Source: a virus. Taken from it: a stretch of DNA of 20,206 bases. The translations under genes and the position numbers were made by a program. Location of the stretch: positions 1 through 20,206 of IMG/VR virus record IMGVR_UViG_3300017779_000231. The stretch is one strand, 5' to 3'. A model generated the notes under the pieces. It made no database searches and had not been told where the DNA came from. It saw nothing but the letters and a program-made list of their open reading frames with translations. Positions 1 through 8,648 of this stretch are shown here, piece by piece. Each line of letters opens with the position of its first letter. The first letter of the stretch is position 1.

Positions 1-1
1 C

Positions 2-313
2 AGAGCAGACCAAGTTAATACAGCTAGGGATGCAGGAAAGAACGACAAGCACTTTGCTTGGACACGTAGGATCATAGCATTATCTGCAGTGTTCAGCATT
101 ATTGTCTTGCCAAAGCTAGTCGCAGTGTGGTATCCTGATGTTGGTGTTTACGTAGGATACACAGAGGCCACTGGTGGTTTCCTTAACTGGTTGTTTGGGC
201 CTGATGAAGCAATACAGTGGAAGGTAGCGCAGGGCTTTGTAATCACACCCTTAGACACACATATAGTATCAGCAATCGTAGGCCTGTACTTTGGTGCAGG
301 GTTCACTAAGTAG
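2..313 (+). CDS. Holin-like membrane protein, 5' end cut off
   Basis: The reading frame is open from base 2, so the gene begins before the window; the GTG at 89 is internal. The visible 103 residues start with a charged stretch (VNTARDAGKNDKHFAWTRR), then a hydrophobic segment (about residues 24-42), a linker rich in Gly, Asp and Trp, and a second hydrophobic segment near the C-terminus (HIVSAIVGLYFGAGF). This layout resembles the three-TM holin family of gene transfer agents and marine phages (PF11351), which releases endolysin through the inner membrane. The family call rests on topology and general resemblance. It stands just upstream of virion-protein genes and probably shares their late operon. 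A different small membrane protein cannot be excluded. Confidence 0.6.
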   Translation, partial: RADQVNTARDAGKNDKHFAWTRRIIALSAVFSIIVLPKLVAVWYPDVGVYVGYTEATGGFLNWLFGPDEAIQWKVAQGFVITPLDTHIVSAIVGLYFGAGFTK

Positions 314-322
314 GAAAATAAA

Positions 323-934
323 ATGCAACCATCCATGTTTAATGCTTCTTTACCGGGTAGCTCTCTCACCTCAGGTAAGCCGGGCGAAAGACCTTGGGAA
401 AGACCCTCTGAGTTAAACAGCGTAGAAGAAACTCTTTCTTTCTATATGCAAAAGCTATCTAATCAAGAAGTAATAGATGACTTTATGATTGCCCTTGAAG
501 CAGGTGTTGCAATAAAACCTCTTGTAGAATCTATGTATATGGCAGGTGTTATGAGAGGTAAGCACAGCCTTGATGTAGGGCTGTTAGTTGCGCCAGCGCT
601 CATGGAGTTCTTCGCTGCTGTAGCAGATAGCTACGGAGTAAACTACAAGTTTTCAAATAGAAATGTTAAAAAAGAAATGGAAGACAGAGAACGTGCTCGT
701 ATGTCTCTTCTTATTAACAGCGCCATTCAAAAAGCAAAAGAGCAGAGTGGGGAAGATGAAGGTACGGATATGCTGCAGCAGATGTCAACGTATCTAGAAG
801 CAGACATGACTAGAGAAGAGACTGAAGAAGTTGCAATGGAAGAACAAACTCCTGAACTTGTAGGCTCCCAAGAGGAAAGTATAGAACAACCCCCTGCTGA
901 AATGCAAGGGCAAGGGCTTATGGTGAAAGGGTAA
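323..934 (+). CDS. Hypothetical virion-associated protein, 203 aa
   Basis: I do not recognise an enzymatic family. The N-terminus is rich in Pro and Gly (PGSSLTSGKPGERPWERP). The middle, about residues 45-110, looks helical and has the ordered core IKPLVESMYMAGVMRGKHS followed by LLVAPALMEFFAAVADSYGV, a pattern I associate with conserved hypothetical proteins of marine phages. The last 60 residues are acidic and rich in Gln and Glu, probably disordered. An AGGA sits about seven bases before the ATG, just after the stop of the holin-like gene. It is first of three genes whose sizes (203, 564, about 1215) echo T7 internal core proteins gp14, gp15 and gp16. A virion or assembly role is therefore an inference from context. 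Confidence 0.6.
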   Translation: MQPSMFNASLPGSSLTSGKPGERPWERPSELNSVEETLSFYMQKLSNQEVIDDFMIALEAGVAIKPLVESMYMAGVMRGKHSLDVGLLVAPALMEFFAAVADSYGVNYKFSNRNVKKEMEDRERARMSLLINSAIQKAKEQSGEDEGTDMLQQMSTYLEADMTREETEEVAMEEQTPELVGSQEESIEQPPAEMQGQGLMVKG

Positions 935-938
935 ATAG

Positions 939-2633
939 ATGGCATTTAATTGGAACGCATTTCAGGTTGGTTTTTTTGACGATCAAATTAAGCAAATGGC
1001 TAAACGCCGTAGCCGGGCGCAAAACTATAGAGACAAAGCTGTTGCTGATGCTGAGAAATCAAAAACGCAAATACAAAAACGTAAAGCCTTAGCTGATCTT
1101 GCTGTAGGTAAAGCCAATCAACTGACTAGACTAGGTGTTACAGATACCCAGATAGCTTCTGCTATAGCCTCTGGCCCTGATGGTTTGTTTAAATTTGCAG
1201 ATGAGGTTATTGATTACGCTAACAGAAACAACATTAACCGATTTACAGAATCACAAACACAGTCTCTTATAGATACACCTGAATTAATGAGAGAAGATTT
1301 AGGCGAAGACTTTACCCTTAATGACTTTATTAAGAGTTCTTATGGTTTAACAAAACCAACACTAGGTAGCGTAGATCAGCCTGATAGGGGTATCTTTAAA
1401 AGAGCTTTTGGTATTGGTGAGCAAGAAGCTATTAGGGCAGAGTTAGATAAAGACGCTTACTTTGAGGGTTACTCTATTGTAGATTTAAATGAGTTAGCTT
1501 CACAAGAGGCTTACGATAGTTTACTTCCCGGTTCTTACGCTACGTTTGGCGGCGTAGATTACAACTCCGTAAAGGTAGCAGGAGATTTTGAGGCAGAGCG
1601 CAGAGCGTTAATAGCAGATATAGCCCCAATGATACAAGCAGACGCAGACGCCTTTAAAAAAGAGAAAAGGGTGATAACAGAGAGGCTAATCCGTAGATAT
1701 GCGTCAGCACCGTGGGGGCAATCTTTCTTAAATGATGAAACTTTAAGTATTGATATTGAAAAAGATTACCCAGAGGTATATACATCATTGATGCCTATAG
1801 GAGACCCTCAAAATAAAACGACAAACAAGATTATAGATTTTATCATTAGAGATGGTCAGGGGGATGAACAAACAGTTGAAGCACCTGACGGCAAGATGAT
1901 AACATATACTTTTTTGTTTGATGATAACGGAAAACCAACAGCAGGTACGCTGAATGGTGTTACTATACCAAACCAAGACGCTGTAGAAAGAGCGTTTTCC
2001 TTAGCGCAGGATCAAGGTCTGTATACAAACGTTATAACAACATCACCTCTTGAACCTGCAGATATAGCAAGCGATACTTTGGACGCTCTGGGTTTACCTA
2101 ATGATACCATGCTACCTAGTGCCGATGACGATACACGTACAACTGAAGAACTTACTGACCCGTCTGTTGCTATATACGATAACCCTGTCAACGCTACCTA
2201 CTTAATAAAAATAAAAGGTAAGCTTGGTACATTCAGAGTAAAAGGTGAAGACCTATCAGCTATACCTGAAGTACAGATAGGTAAAAATGTAACTATCATG
2301 GTGGATGATGATCCAGAAAAGCGCAAAAAAACTAAGGGCAAAGATGCGCTCAAGAGACTCTTCACACCTATGGGTGATGAACGTAAATCTTTAGTAGATA
2401 AACCAGATGTTTCCAATGATGTAGTGGGAGACACAAAGGAAGTGTCGGATAGCTACACTCAAGATGTACTGAAAGAGACTATAAAAGAATGGAACTCTTC
2501 TTTATCTGAGTTTCAAAAAACAACACCTAAAAGTCTACCGTCTGCTTTTAAACGTTGGGCAGCAGAAAATAATGTGGGCGCTACCTTAACTCAGGATATC
2601 CTAAACAACCTCATAGAAATGTATGGTAAGTAA
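939..2633 (+). CDS. Probable internal virion protein, 564 aa
   Basis: No known domain is evident. Residues 15-60 are strongly basic and helical (KQMAKRRSRAQNYRDKAVAD and after), likely a coiled coil. The rest is acidic and soluble with no membrane segment, and the C-terminus has a compact helical block (SLPSAFKRWAAENNVGATLT). The start is well supported by AAAGGG about eight bases before the ATG, and the gap to the previous gene is only four bases. It sits between a 203-residue protein and a very large one, the position that T7 gp15 holds between gp14 and gp16. A part in the ejectosome or inner capsid is plausible but inferred only from order, size and coiled-coil character; a tail protein is an alternative. 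Confidence 0.6.
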   Translation: MAFNWNAFQVGFFDDQIKQMAKRRSRAQNYRDKAVADAEKSKTQIQKRKALADLAVGKANQLTRLGVTDTQIASAIASGPDGLFKFADEVIDYANRNNINRFTESQTQSLIDTPELMREDLGEDFTLNDFIKSSYGLTKPTLGSVDQPDRGIFKRAFGIGEQEAIRAELDKDAYFEGYSIVDLNELASQEAYDSLLPGSYATFGGVDYNSVKVAGDFEAERRALIADIAPMIQADADAFKKEKRVITERLIRRYASAPWGQSFLNDETLSIDIEKDYPEVYTSLMPIGDPQNKTTNKIIDFIIRDGQGDEQTVEAPDGKMITYTFLFDDNGKPTAGTLNGVTIPNQDAVERAFSLAQDQGLYTNVITTSPLEPADIASDTLDALGLPNDTMLPSADDDTRTTEELTDPSVAIYDNPVNATYLIKIKGKLGTFRVKGEDLSAIPEVQIGKNVTIMVDDDPEKRKKTKGKDALKRLFTPMGDERKSLVDKPDVSNDVVGDTKEVSDSYTQDVLKETIKEWNSSLSEFQKTTPKSLPSAFKRWAAENNVGATLTQDILNNLIEMYGK

Positions 2634-2637
2634 TAAT

Positions 2638-5600
2638 ATGACAGAGTTTAACTTTGAGGACTTTTACAAACAGGCTACTGGTATTGCGCTTGTTCCCTCG
2701 CAAGGCAAGCAGACAAATAACACTACACCGACTCGTGTAGGTAGTCAAGAAGTATTCGACAAGGATGAAGAAGCTGCAAAGTCTAAGCTAAAAAAGAAAG
2801 ACTTATACAGCTACAGAAACAAGAACATCATTCGTGAATACATGACACGCAATAAAGGCGTTGACTACGAAGGGGCAGAAGACGAAAAACTTGTAGAAGA
2901 CTTTGTAGATCATATGCGTTGGTTTAATACTAACACTGTGTCTACTGCAGGTGAAGTCATGTTTGTATCTAAGGGTAATGACTTAGATAAGAAGGCTGCA
3001 AAGGAAGCATATGATCTGTACGATAGCTTAGAAAGCATGTGGACTAACGATGGTTTCTATGGTGCAGTTGATGGTGTGAAGGATTATGTGTTTGCTGCAG
3101 TAACAGACCCTACAAATTATATTGGTGCTCTTACTGGCGGTGCAGGTAAGGCTGCAGCTATGGGTGTTACCGCATCAAGTAAAGCGGCACTAAAGGCTGC
3201 AGTAGACAAGGCTGCTAAAAGGGCTATGCTTAATGGTGCAACCAAAGAAGCCGCTAAGAAGGCGGGTGCTGAAGCTGCAGAATCTATGACAAAGAAGATG
3301 GTAGGTTATGCTGCCAATAAAAAAATAACTAGTGATGCAGTAAATGCTGCAGCCATCAGAGCCAGACGAGAGGTTCTTGCAGAGGCTGGCGCTCAAGCTA
3401 AGAAAGATGTACTCAAACAGCGTGAGCGTATTGGCGGTATGTATGGACTGCTAGGTACAACGTCTGCAGATGCTATCATAGCTATGGTGCAATCTGATGC
3501 TATACAAGACCTTTACCTTGATGTTGGCGCACAAGAGGAGTACAGTAGAACTGAAACCATCCTATCAGGTTTGCTTGGTGGTGTGGGTGGTGCGTTCCAC
3601 TTAACAGGTCAGGCTCTCAAGGGTACAAGTAAGCTAGGCGAGGCTATGGATACGTTTGACATCAAGCGTTTTGTAGAAGATCATCCACATAAAAAAGCCT
3701 TGAACCAGATAGCTAACTTAGAAGAGCGTTTAGCTAAAGTTGCTGAAGAGTTTGGCGAGGACAGCGTAGAGTACAAAGATATACTAGCTAAGATAAGTGT
3801 AGCTAAAAGTAAAACAATGGACAAGCCTCTGCTTAGGAAAGAAGCACAGAAAGAAGCTGCTAAGCTTATCAAAAAGAACTTTACTAATTGGGTAGACAAG
3901 GTAGAGCGTGGCGGTAGAAAGCTAGAGAACCTTGCTGTACCTGAGAGCTTACTAAAAACTATCATGCTAGGCGATAAGCCTGATGAGATAGGTGGGTTAG
4001 TTAAGCTACTAAAAGACAGTGGTGTACATCCTAAAAGGAACACAACTGTGTCAGACATTATGACCAATGTAATACGATACATGCCTCAAGAGGACTTACA
4101 GGACTTGAGTAAGTCACTCAAAGAGGTAATACATATTGACCTAAGTGACACGACAGATTTAGGTATGACGATAGGTGACGTTCTTGCTGCAGATATTAGT
4201 AGAGCAGGTTCAACTCTTTCAGTCATGTCTCAGGTCAGACGTGCGTTACATGGTGGTGTAGTTGCAGGTAACGACAGACTTGTAAGTGATGTAGCATCTG
4301 CAGAAGCCAGAGAGCTTATGGGTAAAGAGGCAGCAGAAGCTAAGAAGTCTAGGCCGTTTGCTTATGGGCAAAGCATATGGAAGCGTCTACTTGTTTCATC
4401 CCCTGCTACAACTATGGCTAACGTACAAGGCTTTGCTACATACAGCATACTTCAGTCTGTTGCTGATCTGAGTAGTTTTGCTACTTATACTATACTTGCA
4501 GGTGCGAAGTCTTTGACTGATCCTAAAGAAGCCGCAAAAATGATGAAAAAAGCTAACGTGTATCGTGCCATACAAGGGCAAAAGATGCGTAACTTTATGG
4601 ATGCTAATACTACCCATGATGTTTATATGCGCTTTTTAGATGAGAACCAAGATGCAAAGAAACTTTTGTTTGAGACTGTAGGTAATGCTGCAGAAGCCTC
4701 ATCTAAAAGATACAACATGAGTGAGAACAATAAGTTTCTTTATGGAAAGTTTGGTGTGGAGAACTTAACTAACGCAGCCTCTGCCATCACTGGTGTTCGC
4801 ATTCAAGATACGTTCACTAAGTCACAGATGTTTATGACAGAGATGGATAAGTATCTCAGGCTCAAGCACGACAGAACACTGGTTGATGTACTAAAGTCAA
4901 ACGACATGGGATTGATTGATGATGATGTTGTAGGTGCAGCCATTGATACAACTATGCGTTCTGTGTTTTCTAAAGATTATACTACAAAGGATCAACCAGA
5001 GTTAATACGGGGGGCAGCTAAACTGATTGAAGGTATATCTAATACACCTTTGATGGGAACCGTGTTACCCTTTGGTAGGTTTATGAATAACGTTGTGGCT
5101 ACAACTTATCAGTGGTCGCCTCTGGCTTTAGTAGATTCTATGAGAGCTATATATAAAACAGAGAAGCGTAGTATAAGTAATATGGAAGCTATGTCTAGAG
5201 GTGTTGTAGGCACAGGTGCTTTAGCTCTTGCAATGCAGTTCTCTGAAGAGCAAGAAAAGAAAGGCTTCGACTACAATATAGTAGAGGGTGTAGGTGGTAC
5301 AAAGATAGATGTTAAGAATGCCTTCCCGTTCTCTTCTTTCCTAGCTACAGGTAGGTACTTCAATAGGCTTCGTAAGGGTGAAGCTACACAGGAGAACTTT
5401 ACAGATATGACTGAACAGCTTGCCATAGGACAGGTTGCAAGGGATGTGCAGTTTGGTAATGACTTGCGTAGCGTAGGTGATTACATGTCTAGAGGCTTTG
5501 GTAAAGAGAGTGATGGTAGCTTTATACCTAACCCTAAAAACGATACACTAGAAGCGTTGTTCAAAGCAAGTGGCAATATTGCTGCAGGTGTTACTAGACC

Positions 5601-6285
5601 GTTAGACTTTGTAAATAAAGCAGTAGGTTTTGTAAACGGTACAGACTACTCAAAAGATATACGGCAAGCTGAAGGTGGAAAGATATTTACTCAAGCCGCA
5701 ACAAGATACTTTGATAATATTCTTGGTGCTTTTGCTGATGAGATTGAGACAGTCAAGGGAGAACAGTTGCGTGTAGCCAGTAGAGAAGGTGAAGTATATG
5801 ATCCTAACCCACTAGCTAGAATCTTTGGTCTTACTATCAAGCAAGGACGTACAGCTACAGAGAAAGTATACTCTATGGCTGAGATGAAGGCTTGGACACA
5901 AGACATGCGTACAAAGATACCTGAGTACGACAAGGTGTTTAACACTACGATTGCACCAGTGCTAGAGAAACGCATGAATACTTTATTAAAAAATAAAAGA
6001 TTCTTAGAGGCTAACATAGGTGAGCGTAGGAAGTTGATCAAAGAGTATGTTATTAATCCTAGTAGGAAGCTAGTACGTGAACACCTAGACGCTACGTCAG
6101 GTACGAAGTACTTTGAGAGACAGAAGTATAAAGCTTCTCAGAAAGGCGATAAGTTTCTCCGACAGAAAGCTATGGAGATGATGCGTGAACGTGGGGTAGA
6201 TGTGAACGAGGTTAGGGACTTCACTAGTATGCGAGAACTAATGATGTTCAACTCTTACATAGAGCATCTAGAAACAAAGTACTAA
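2638..6285 (+). CDS. Large internal virion (ejection) protein, about 1215 aa
   Basis: This is the largest gene in the window and last of the plus-strand operon. Near residues 145-170 is a Gly-rich hydrophobic patch with a TDPTNYIGAL motif, like the DPxN motifs common in large phage internal proteins. Residues 170-265 are an Ala- and Lys-rich amphipathic helical stretch. Mid-protein segments such as SSPATTMANVQGFATYSILQ and LPFGRFMNNVV resemble membrane-active parts of DNA-ejection proteins. I see no lysozyme or transglycosylase motif, so the gp16 comparison rests on size, place and helical character. The start at 2638 gives MTEFNFEDF and lies four bases after the previous stop. An in-frame ATG at 2623 overlaps the previous gene; neither has a strong Shine-Dalgarno. 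Confidence 0.7.
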   Translation: MTEFNFEDFYKQATGIALVPSQGKQTNNTTPTRVGSQEVFDKDEEAAKSKLKKKDLYSYRNKNIIREYMTRNKGVDYEGAEDEKLVEDFVDHMRWFNTNTVSTAGEVMFVSKGNDLDKKAAKEAYDLYDSLESMWTNDGFYGAVDGVKDYVFAAVTDPTNYIGALTGGAGKAAAMGVTASSKAALKAAVDKAAKRAMLNGATKEAAKKAGAEAAESMTKKMVGYAANKKITSDAVNAAAIRARREVLAEAGAQAKKDVLKQRERIGGMYGLLGTTSADAIIAMVQSDAIQDLYLDVGAQEEYSRTETILSGLLGGVGGAFHLTGQALKGTSKLGEAMDTFDIKRFVEDHPHKKALNQIANLEERLAKVAEEFGEDSVEYKDILAKISVAKSKTMDKPLLRKEAQKEAAKLIKKNFTNWVDKVERGGRKLENLAVPESLLKTIMLGDKPDEIGGLVKLLKDSGVHPKRNTTVSDIMTNVIRYMPQEDLQDLSKSLKEVIHIDLSDTTDLGMTIGDVLAADISRAGSTLSVMSQVRRALHGGVVAGNDRLVSDVASAEARELMGKEAAEAKKSRPFAYGQSIWKRLLVSSPATTMANVQGFATYSILQSVADLSSFATYTILAGAKSLTDPKEAAKMMKKANVYRAIQGQKMRNFMDANTTHDVYMRFLDENQDAKKLLFETVGNAAEASSKRYNMSENNKFLYGKFGVENLTNAASAITGVRIQDTFTKSQMFMTEMDKYLRLKHDRTLVDVLKSNDMGLIDDDVVGAAIDTTMRSVFSKDYTTKDQPELIRGAAKLIEGISNTPLMGTVLPFGRFMNNVVATTYQWSPLALVDSMRAIYKTEKRSISNMEAMSRGVVGTGALALAMQFSEEQEKKGFDYNIVEGVGGTKIDVKNAFPFSSFLATGRYFNRLRKGEATQENFTDMTEQLAIGQVARDVQFGNDLRSVGDYMSRGFGKESDGSFIPNPKNDTLEALFKASGNIAAGVTRPLDFVNKAVGFVNGTDYSKDIRQAEGGKIFTQAATRYFDNILGAFADEIETVKGEQLRVASREGEVYDPNPLARIFGLTIKQGRTATEKVYSMAEMKAWTQDMRTKIPEYDKVFNTTIAPVLEKRMNTLLKNKRFLEANIGERRKLIKEYVINPSRKLVREHLDATSGTKYFERQKYKASQKGDKFLRQKAMEMMRERGVDVNEVRDFTSMRELMMFNSYIEHLETKY

Positions 6286-6290
6286 CACAA

Positions 6291-6322
6291 AAAGAGGGGG
6301 CCGCTAAGCCCCCTTATTTTTT
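6291..6322. terminator. Bidirectional intrinsic terminator between convergent operons
   Basis: A seven-base-pair stem, AGGGGGC (6295-6301) with GCCCCCT (6308-6314), closes a six-base loop. On the plus strand it is followed by TATTTTTTAG. On the minus strand the stem is followed by CTTTTTG, so it can act in both directions. It lies just after the stop of the large virion protein and at the very end of the minus-strand operon, where convergent transcripts meet. The stop codon of the last minus-strand ORF lies in the loop region. Confidence 0.85.
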
Positions 6323-6444
6323 AGTTGTTGTAGAAACCTTTCAAGTAATATGATCAACTCCTTGCGTAGCTTTTCAATATCACCGTCATTGTCTCTTCCC
6401 TCTAAGAATCTTTTTGCCTCTTGTTCTAGCTTGCTCTCAGACAT
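6304..6444 (-). CDS. Small hypothetical protein, 46 aa, last gene of minus operon
   Basis: This 46-residue ORF reads MSESKLEQEAKRFLEGRDND, then a charged amphipathic helix with leucines (LRKELIILLERFLQQLKNKG). It starts inside the end of the upstream 63-residue gene (ATGTCTGA, eight-base overlap), so it is probably translated by coupling. Its stop lies in the loop of the terminator hairpin. The helical heptad pattern suggests a short coiled coil. No function can be assigned. It is supported by the overlap arrangement, the lack of free space and its protein-like composition. It could still be chance, since there is no clear Shine-Dalgarno of its own. Confidence 0.45.
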   Translation of the reverse strand: MSESKLEQEAKRFLEGRDNDGDIEKLRKELIILLERFLQQLKNKGA

Positions 6445-6628
6445 TTTCAGGTACGGATACACAAAATGCTAGGGAGTAAGCTGTTTCATTAGGCTTTGTT
6501 TCGTTTAAAAGATTCCTGATTTTTGCAGCAGCCATCCTACACTTATCGTATTCATCATACATTATAGGCTGGCTCTGTACATGGTGCATACCATTATTAA
6601 ACATAATAAATACTAGTATCCACTTCAT
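6437..6628 (-). CDS. Small exported protein, 63 aa
   Basis: The protein opens with a short signal-like hydrophobic stretch (MKWILVFIMF), then NNGMHHVQSQPIMYDEYDKC and a helical Ala/Arg-rich part. Two cysteines (residues 30 and 56) could form a disulfide if it reaches the periplasm. Its ATG overlaps the stop of the upstream 37-residue ORF as ATGA, and its own end overlaps the start of the 46-residue ORF, giving a tight chain of three. It resembles in outline a type of small secreted-looking phage protein with a two-cysteine tail that I have seen often, but no function is known to me. A lipoprotein is unlikely, since there is no Cys after the signal. Confidence 0.6.
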   Translation of the reverse strand: MKWILVFIMFNNGMHHVQSQPIMYDEYDKCRMAAAKIRNLLNETKPNETAYSLAFCVSVPENV

Positions 6629-6738
6629 AAGACCGACTTAACTAGGTCAACTCCATATGTTACAGCAGGTACTACAACGGAATCTACGATGCCAAAACCA
6701 ATAACTGCTGTTACTAAAAACTGAAATGCTTCAACCAT
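6625..6738 (-). CDS. Tiny single-span membrane protein, 37 aa
   Basis: A 37-residue ORF with an excellent Shine-Dalgarno (AAAGGAG, six bases upstream, bases 6745-6751) that overlaps the end of nrdJ. The peptide begins MVEAFQFLVTAVIGFGIVDS and continues with a hydrophobic, valine-rich stretch ending in DLVKSVL. It is likely a single membrane span or a membrane-bound amphipathic helix. Its TGA overlaps the ATG of the next gene (ATGA). The strong ribosome binding site and the junction make it a real gene despite its length. A role in the cell envelope, such as helping lysis, is a guess. Confidence 0.65.
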   Translation of the reverse strand: MVEAFQFLVTAVIGFGIVDSVVVPAVTYGVDLVKSVL

Positions 6739-6749
6739 AATAATCTCCT

Positions 6750-8648
6750 TTATGTTAGGTCTACTATTTCACACACATCACCAGAGCAAGCCATTGTTTG
6801 CATTGCCACAGTGTTGTCTTCTTGTTCATACTCAGAGAGCTTAGACCAATCTATTCTATCTGGCATTGAACTTAATACTACTTCATACTCTTCCTTAGTG
6901 CAATCTTGATAAGGTGCTTGCTGATAAGTATGATCAGAGTGTGGCAAGAAAGACACACCTGACATCTCGTCAAAGTGCTCATACACAAATGCACCTACAG
7001 ACATCCACTCAGAGTCACGCACTGTGATAGTTACACTAGGTTTATGTTCACACCAGTGACGCTGATACATTAACCAAAGCTCAAGTTGCTCAATAGCAGA
7101 CATGTCGTTACGTGTTACTGCACCTTGAGGAGCCTTAACAGGGAAACTAAACACTGTTGTCTGCTCTGGCTTACCGTTCTCAGGTTCGTTAGGAATACCG
7201 CTATCAATCATAAACTGCGTTAGTGGGTCTTTGTTATCTCCACGTACAGTACGGATGTAGTAGGGGCTGTGACGTGCATGTATCCCACTTGAACTGTCAA
7301 CAAGTTGTGACACCGTTCCGCTTGGCTTGACGCAAGTTATAGCTGTAGACTGAGGTATACCTAGACGATGTGACCACTCAGCATTTGTGATAACAGCTAC
7401 ATCTTTTAGATGCTCTAGTGTTTTATCTAGCCCTCTGTTCTTTGTGGTTAGTAGTCGGTTGTCCATGATACCTGTAAGAGATACACCTAAGAGCCGTTCT
7501 TCTTCTGTGTTTCGTTGCCAGATTTTTCTGAGGTAGGGGAACTTTGTGTACGAGCTTTGGATTGTCCCAAGTATAGTGGCGCATCTGACTTTTCGCTCCA
7601 AGTCTTCAATCGTGTCAGTGGATCGTACAACCACCTCTGTAAGATTGCAGAACTCATACGGACGAAGAATGATTTCACTGCACGGATTGGTCCCAAACTC
7701 GTGTTCAGGATCACGCCTACCATTCTTAGCGGCTTGCTTCTTACTTGCTTCACGGTTAAATACTCCTCGCTCACCTGACTTACTCTCAACTAAAGAAAGC
7801 CACTCTCTCATAAAAGTTTCCATGTCTGGCTTCTCAGTATAAGACACACTGTTGTTTGCTAGTCTACGGTGCTGTGCTGTTTCCCACCAGTGTCCTGACT
7901 TAGCGTGACGCATACGATCATCACTCAAGTTAGACAGAGATATCATAGCACTACGGCGTACACCGCCAACCACTACAACCTGACCAATAAAACACATCAG
8001 GTCATGGCACTCAATACTAGACAGCTTGCGCCCTTGTGCATTCTTGAATGTCTGTACAGCAAAGTTAAACAGTTCAACCAAAGGCGCTGGGCCTGAGGCT
8101 CTACCGCCAAAAGTTTTTAGCCTTGCACCTGCAGGGCGTACACGAGAGATGTCCCACTTAGGTATCTCACCAGCCCATAGGAGTGCCAGCAATTGACGGA
8201 AAGACTTAGCCCAACCTTCCTTACTGTCCCTGACAACGATGATGGTTTCACTATCGTAGAGGTCGGGGATTTCGGGGAGCTTAGAGATGAACTGCCGTTC
8301 AACAGAGAAGCCCACCCCGGTGCCACACAAGAGAATAAACATAGCCTCATCGAAGGACTTAGGGTCATCTACGGGTAGGTAACTACAGTTGTACCCTGCA
8401 GTGTTGTCACGCTCTAATGCAGGTCCAGCAGTCATCATAGCTCTCATAGAGGGCATGACATCTAGGTTCAGTATAGCATCACGTATGTTGTTTACGTAAG
8501 AGTCATCACCAATCTTAGTGCGTACTACATTATCCATGTAGCGTTCTACTGTATCACTCCAAGACTCTCGCCCTTTAGCATCAAAGTATTTTGCGTATCT
8601 AGATTTGTGTATAAATGATTGATAGTCTGTTGGTAAGTAGTTATCCAT
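6750..8648 (-). CDS. nrdJ: Adenosylcobalamin-dependent (class II) ribonucleotide reductase
   Basis: It reduces ribonucleotides to deoxyribonucleotides in the cytoplasm, using coenzyme B12 to generate the radical. Key residues are visible: Cys88 in TAGYNCSYLPVDD and Cys334 (YEFCNLTEV) as the reducing pair; Asn321, Cys323 and Glu325 in NPCSEI as the radical centre; and a C-terminal CSGDVC (Cys621, Cys626) that would relay electrons, as CxxxxC does in Lactobacillus leichmannii RTPR. The conserved KPSGTVSQLVDSSSGIHARH is also present. At 632 residues it is shorter than the 739 of RTPR. Many marine podoviruses carry this monomeric type, and the Cobavirus group is named for it. It starts by a TAATG junction with mazG. 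No thioredoxin or B12 synthesis gene is in the window, so host cofactors are presumably used. Confidence 0.95.
   Translation of the reverse strand: MDNYLPTDYQSFIHKSRYAKYFDAKGRESWSDTVERYMDNVVRTKIGDDSYVNNIRDAILNLDVMPSMRAMMTAGPALERDNTAGYNCSYLPVDDPKSFDEAMFILLCGTGVGFSVERQFISKLPEIPDLYDSETIIVVRDSKEGWAKSFRQLLALLWAGEIPKWDISRVRPAGARLKTFGGRASGPAPLVELFNFAVQTFKNAQGRKLSSIECHDLMCFIGQVVVVGGVRRSAMISLSNLSDDRMRHAKSGHWWETAQHRRLANNSVSYTEKPDMETFMREWLSLVESKSGERGVFNREASKKQAAKNGRRDPEHEFGTNPCSEIILRPYEFCNLTEVVVRSTDTIEDLERKVRCATILGTIQSSYTKFPYLRKIWQRNTEEERLLGVSLTGIMDNRLLTTKNRGLDKTLEHLKDVAVITNAEWSHRLGIPQSTAITCVKPSGTVSQLVDSSSGIHARHSPYYIRTVRGDNKDPLTQFMIDSGIPNEPENGKPEQTTVFSFPVKAPQGAVTRNDMSAIEQLELWLMYQRHWCEHKPSVTITVRDSEWMSVGAFVYEHFDEMSGVSFLPHSDHTYQQAPYQDCTKEEYEVVLSSMPDRIDWSKLSEYEQEDNTVAMQTMACSGDVCEIVDLT

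Noticed and set aside
3681-4082. Minus-strand frame of 133 codons inside the large virion gene
   Set aside because: It is the antisense shadow of a well-formed plus-strand protein and has no ribosome binding site or family pattern.
2940-4700. Many CTGCAG (PstI) sites in the large virion gene
   Set aside because: Most come from adjacent Ala codons GCT GCA in an Ala-rich protein, so codon choice explains them without a regulatory or modification role.
7487-7842. Several overlapping frames on both strands within nrdJ
   Set aside because: They are shadows of the reductase, which has conserved motifs along its whole length.
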